A stretch of DNA of 6,027 bases from Bacteroidota bacterium (GTDB lineage: Bacteria; Bacteroidota; Ignavibacteria; Ignavibacteriales; Melioribacteraceae): assembly GCA_023381535.1 (NCBI GenBank), contig JAMCSN010000182.1, positions 1 through 6,027 of the forward strand. Reading direction: 5' to 3'. The first letter of the stretch is position 1; every line of letters begins with the position of its first letter. The position numbers were made by a program, and so were the translations under genes. This document shows, in pieces, positions 5,647-6,027 of this stretch. The notes below the pieces were generated by a model that saw nothing but the letters and a program-made list of their open reading frames with translations, was not told where the DNA came from and ran no database searches.

Positions 5647-6027
5647 TTATTCTTTCTGAAACAAAGCGCTGTGGCTTCCTTTTATTTTTGGTCTTTCAAT
5701 CACCTTTAAATTATTACGTTCGGCAATTGAGATGGTCTTCTTGAAATCTTCTTCAGTTACATTTCCTGCCGGCTCTGAAATTAGCAAACAACCTTTTCTT
5801 TTTATTGTCGCGGAAACTTCGTTTATAAACGGAACTGCGTCCGGAACCTCATGCACCATCGCGAACGCCAGAACAAAATCTAATTTTTCTTTTAGATCAT
5901 CAAGTCCAAGTGATTCTTGATTGCATAAACGCGGTTCAATTCTTTTCAACAAATTAACTTTTCCGGCGCGCTTCTTCAAAACATCGAGCATCTTTTCCTG
6001 CATATCAACGCAAATCACTTTGGACTT
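5647..6027 (-). CDS. SAM-dependent class I methyltransferase, C-terminal part
   Basis: The frame is open from the window edge to TAA at 5649-5647, giving 126 residues; the N-terminus is outside. The internal GTG at 6018-6016 is not a likely start, because the frame continues upstream as KSK and the fold needs an N-terminal half. What remains fits the second half of a Rossmann-fold methyltransferase. KVICVDMQEKMLDVL is the second strand and following helix, with D8 as the acidic residue that usually holds the ribose hydroxyls of SAM. LDFVLAFAMVHEVPD (about 50-64) is motif IV. GCLLISEPAG (about 79-88) is the fifth strand, followed by EEDFKKTISIAERNNLKVIE and a final beta hairpin ending ALFQKE. 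This resembles UbiE/Methyltransf_11-type enzymes; the glycine-rich SAM loop is not in the window and the substrate is unknown. The PAS gene follows after 11 bp, suggesting linked expression. Confidence 0.85.
   Translation of the reverse strand, partial: KSKVICVDMQEKMLDVLKKRAGKVNLLKRIEPRLCNQESLGLDDLKEKLDFVLAFAMVHEVPDAVPFINEVSATIKRKGCLLISEPAGNVTEEDFKKTISIAERNNLKVIERPKIKGSHSALFQKE

Noticed and set aside
5428..5744. Overlapping + strand frames of 88-93 codons opposite the PAS and methyltransferase genes
   Set aside because: The - strand frames carry clear PAS and methyltransferase motifs and good ribosome sites; the + strand products show no domain and low-complexity Phe/Ser/Arg composition.
1..6027. 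CRISPR array, insertion sequence, toxin-antitoxin pair or phage module
   Set aside because: No spaced direct repeats, transposase or integrase motifs, or terminal inverted repeats were seen. The two small genes resemble each other rather than a toxin and antitoxin.

Overview
This 6 kb window looks like ordinary chromosomal DNA from a moderately AT-rich bacterium. The mix of genes suggests the Bacteroidota/Chlorobiota/Ignavibacteriota group: an exported debranching-type glycosidase, a LAT-like permease, a DUF4342-type small protein and a stand-alone PAS protein, with weak or absent Shine-Dalgarno sites before several genes. That placement is an impression from the gene set and sequence style, not a phylogenetic result. 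I see no insertion sequence, integrase, CRISPR array, tRNA or rRNA.

Layout. The + strand opens with the last 57 codons of a Y-family DNA polymerase (dinB, 1-174). A short gap with a good sigma70-like promoter leads into a large exported glycoside hydrolase of the glycogen-debranching / six-hairpin type (236-2845). It contains a tandem heptanucleotide repeat inside its coding sequence. A gap of about 500 bp follows (2846-3344). It holds an A7T7 palindrome, a candidate promoter, a hairpin just after that promoter's expected start point, and a possible 58-residue small protein (3030-3206). Next come an APC-superfamily amino acid transporter (3345-4646) and two small genes (4745-4981 and 5024-5275). 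The second small gene is a DUF4342-like protein. The first aligns with it without gaps and is best read as a strongly diverged tandem paralogue.

The right end is on the - strand and convergent with the rest: a stand-alone PAS-domain protein (5303-5635) preceded, 11 bp away, by a SAM-dependent methyltransferase that runs off the window (5647-6027). A 6-bp inverted repeat lies between the converging stop codons.

The genes do not form one obvious pathway. The two convincing functional units are the tandem DUF4342-type pair and the methyltransferase-PAS operon. The DUF4342-type pair is the least understood item here and the best candidate for follow-up.
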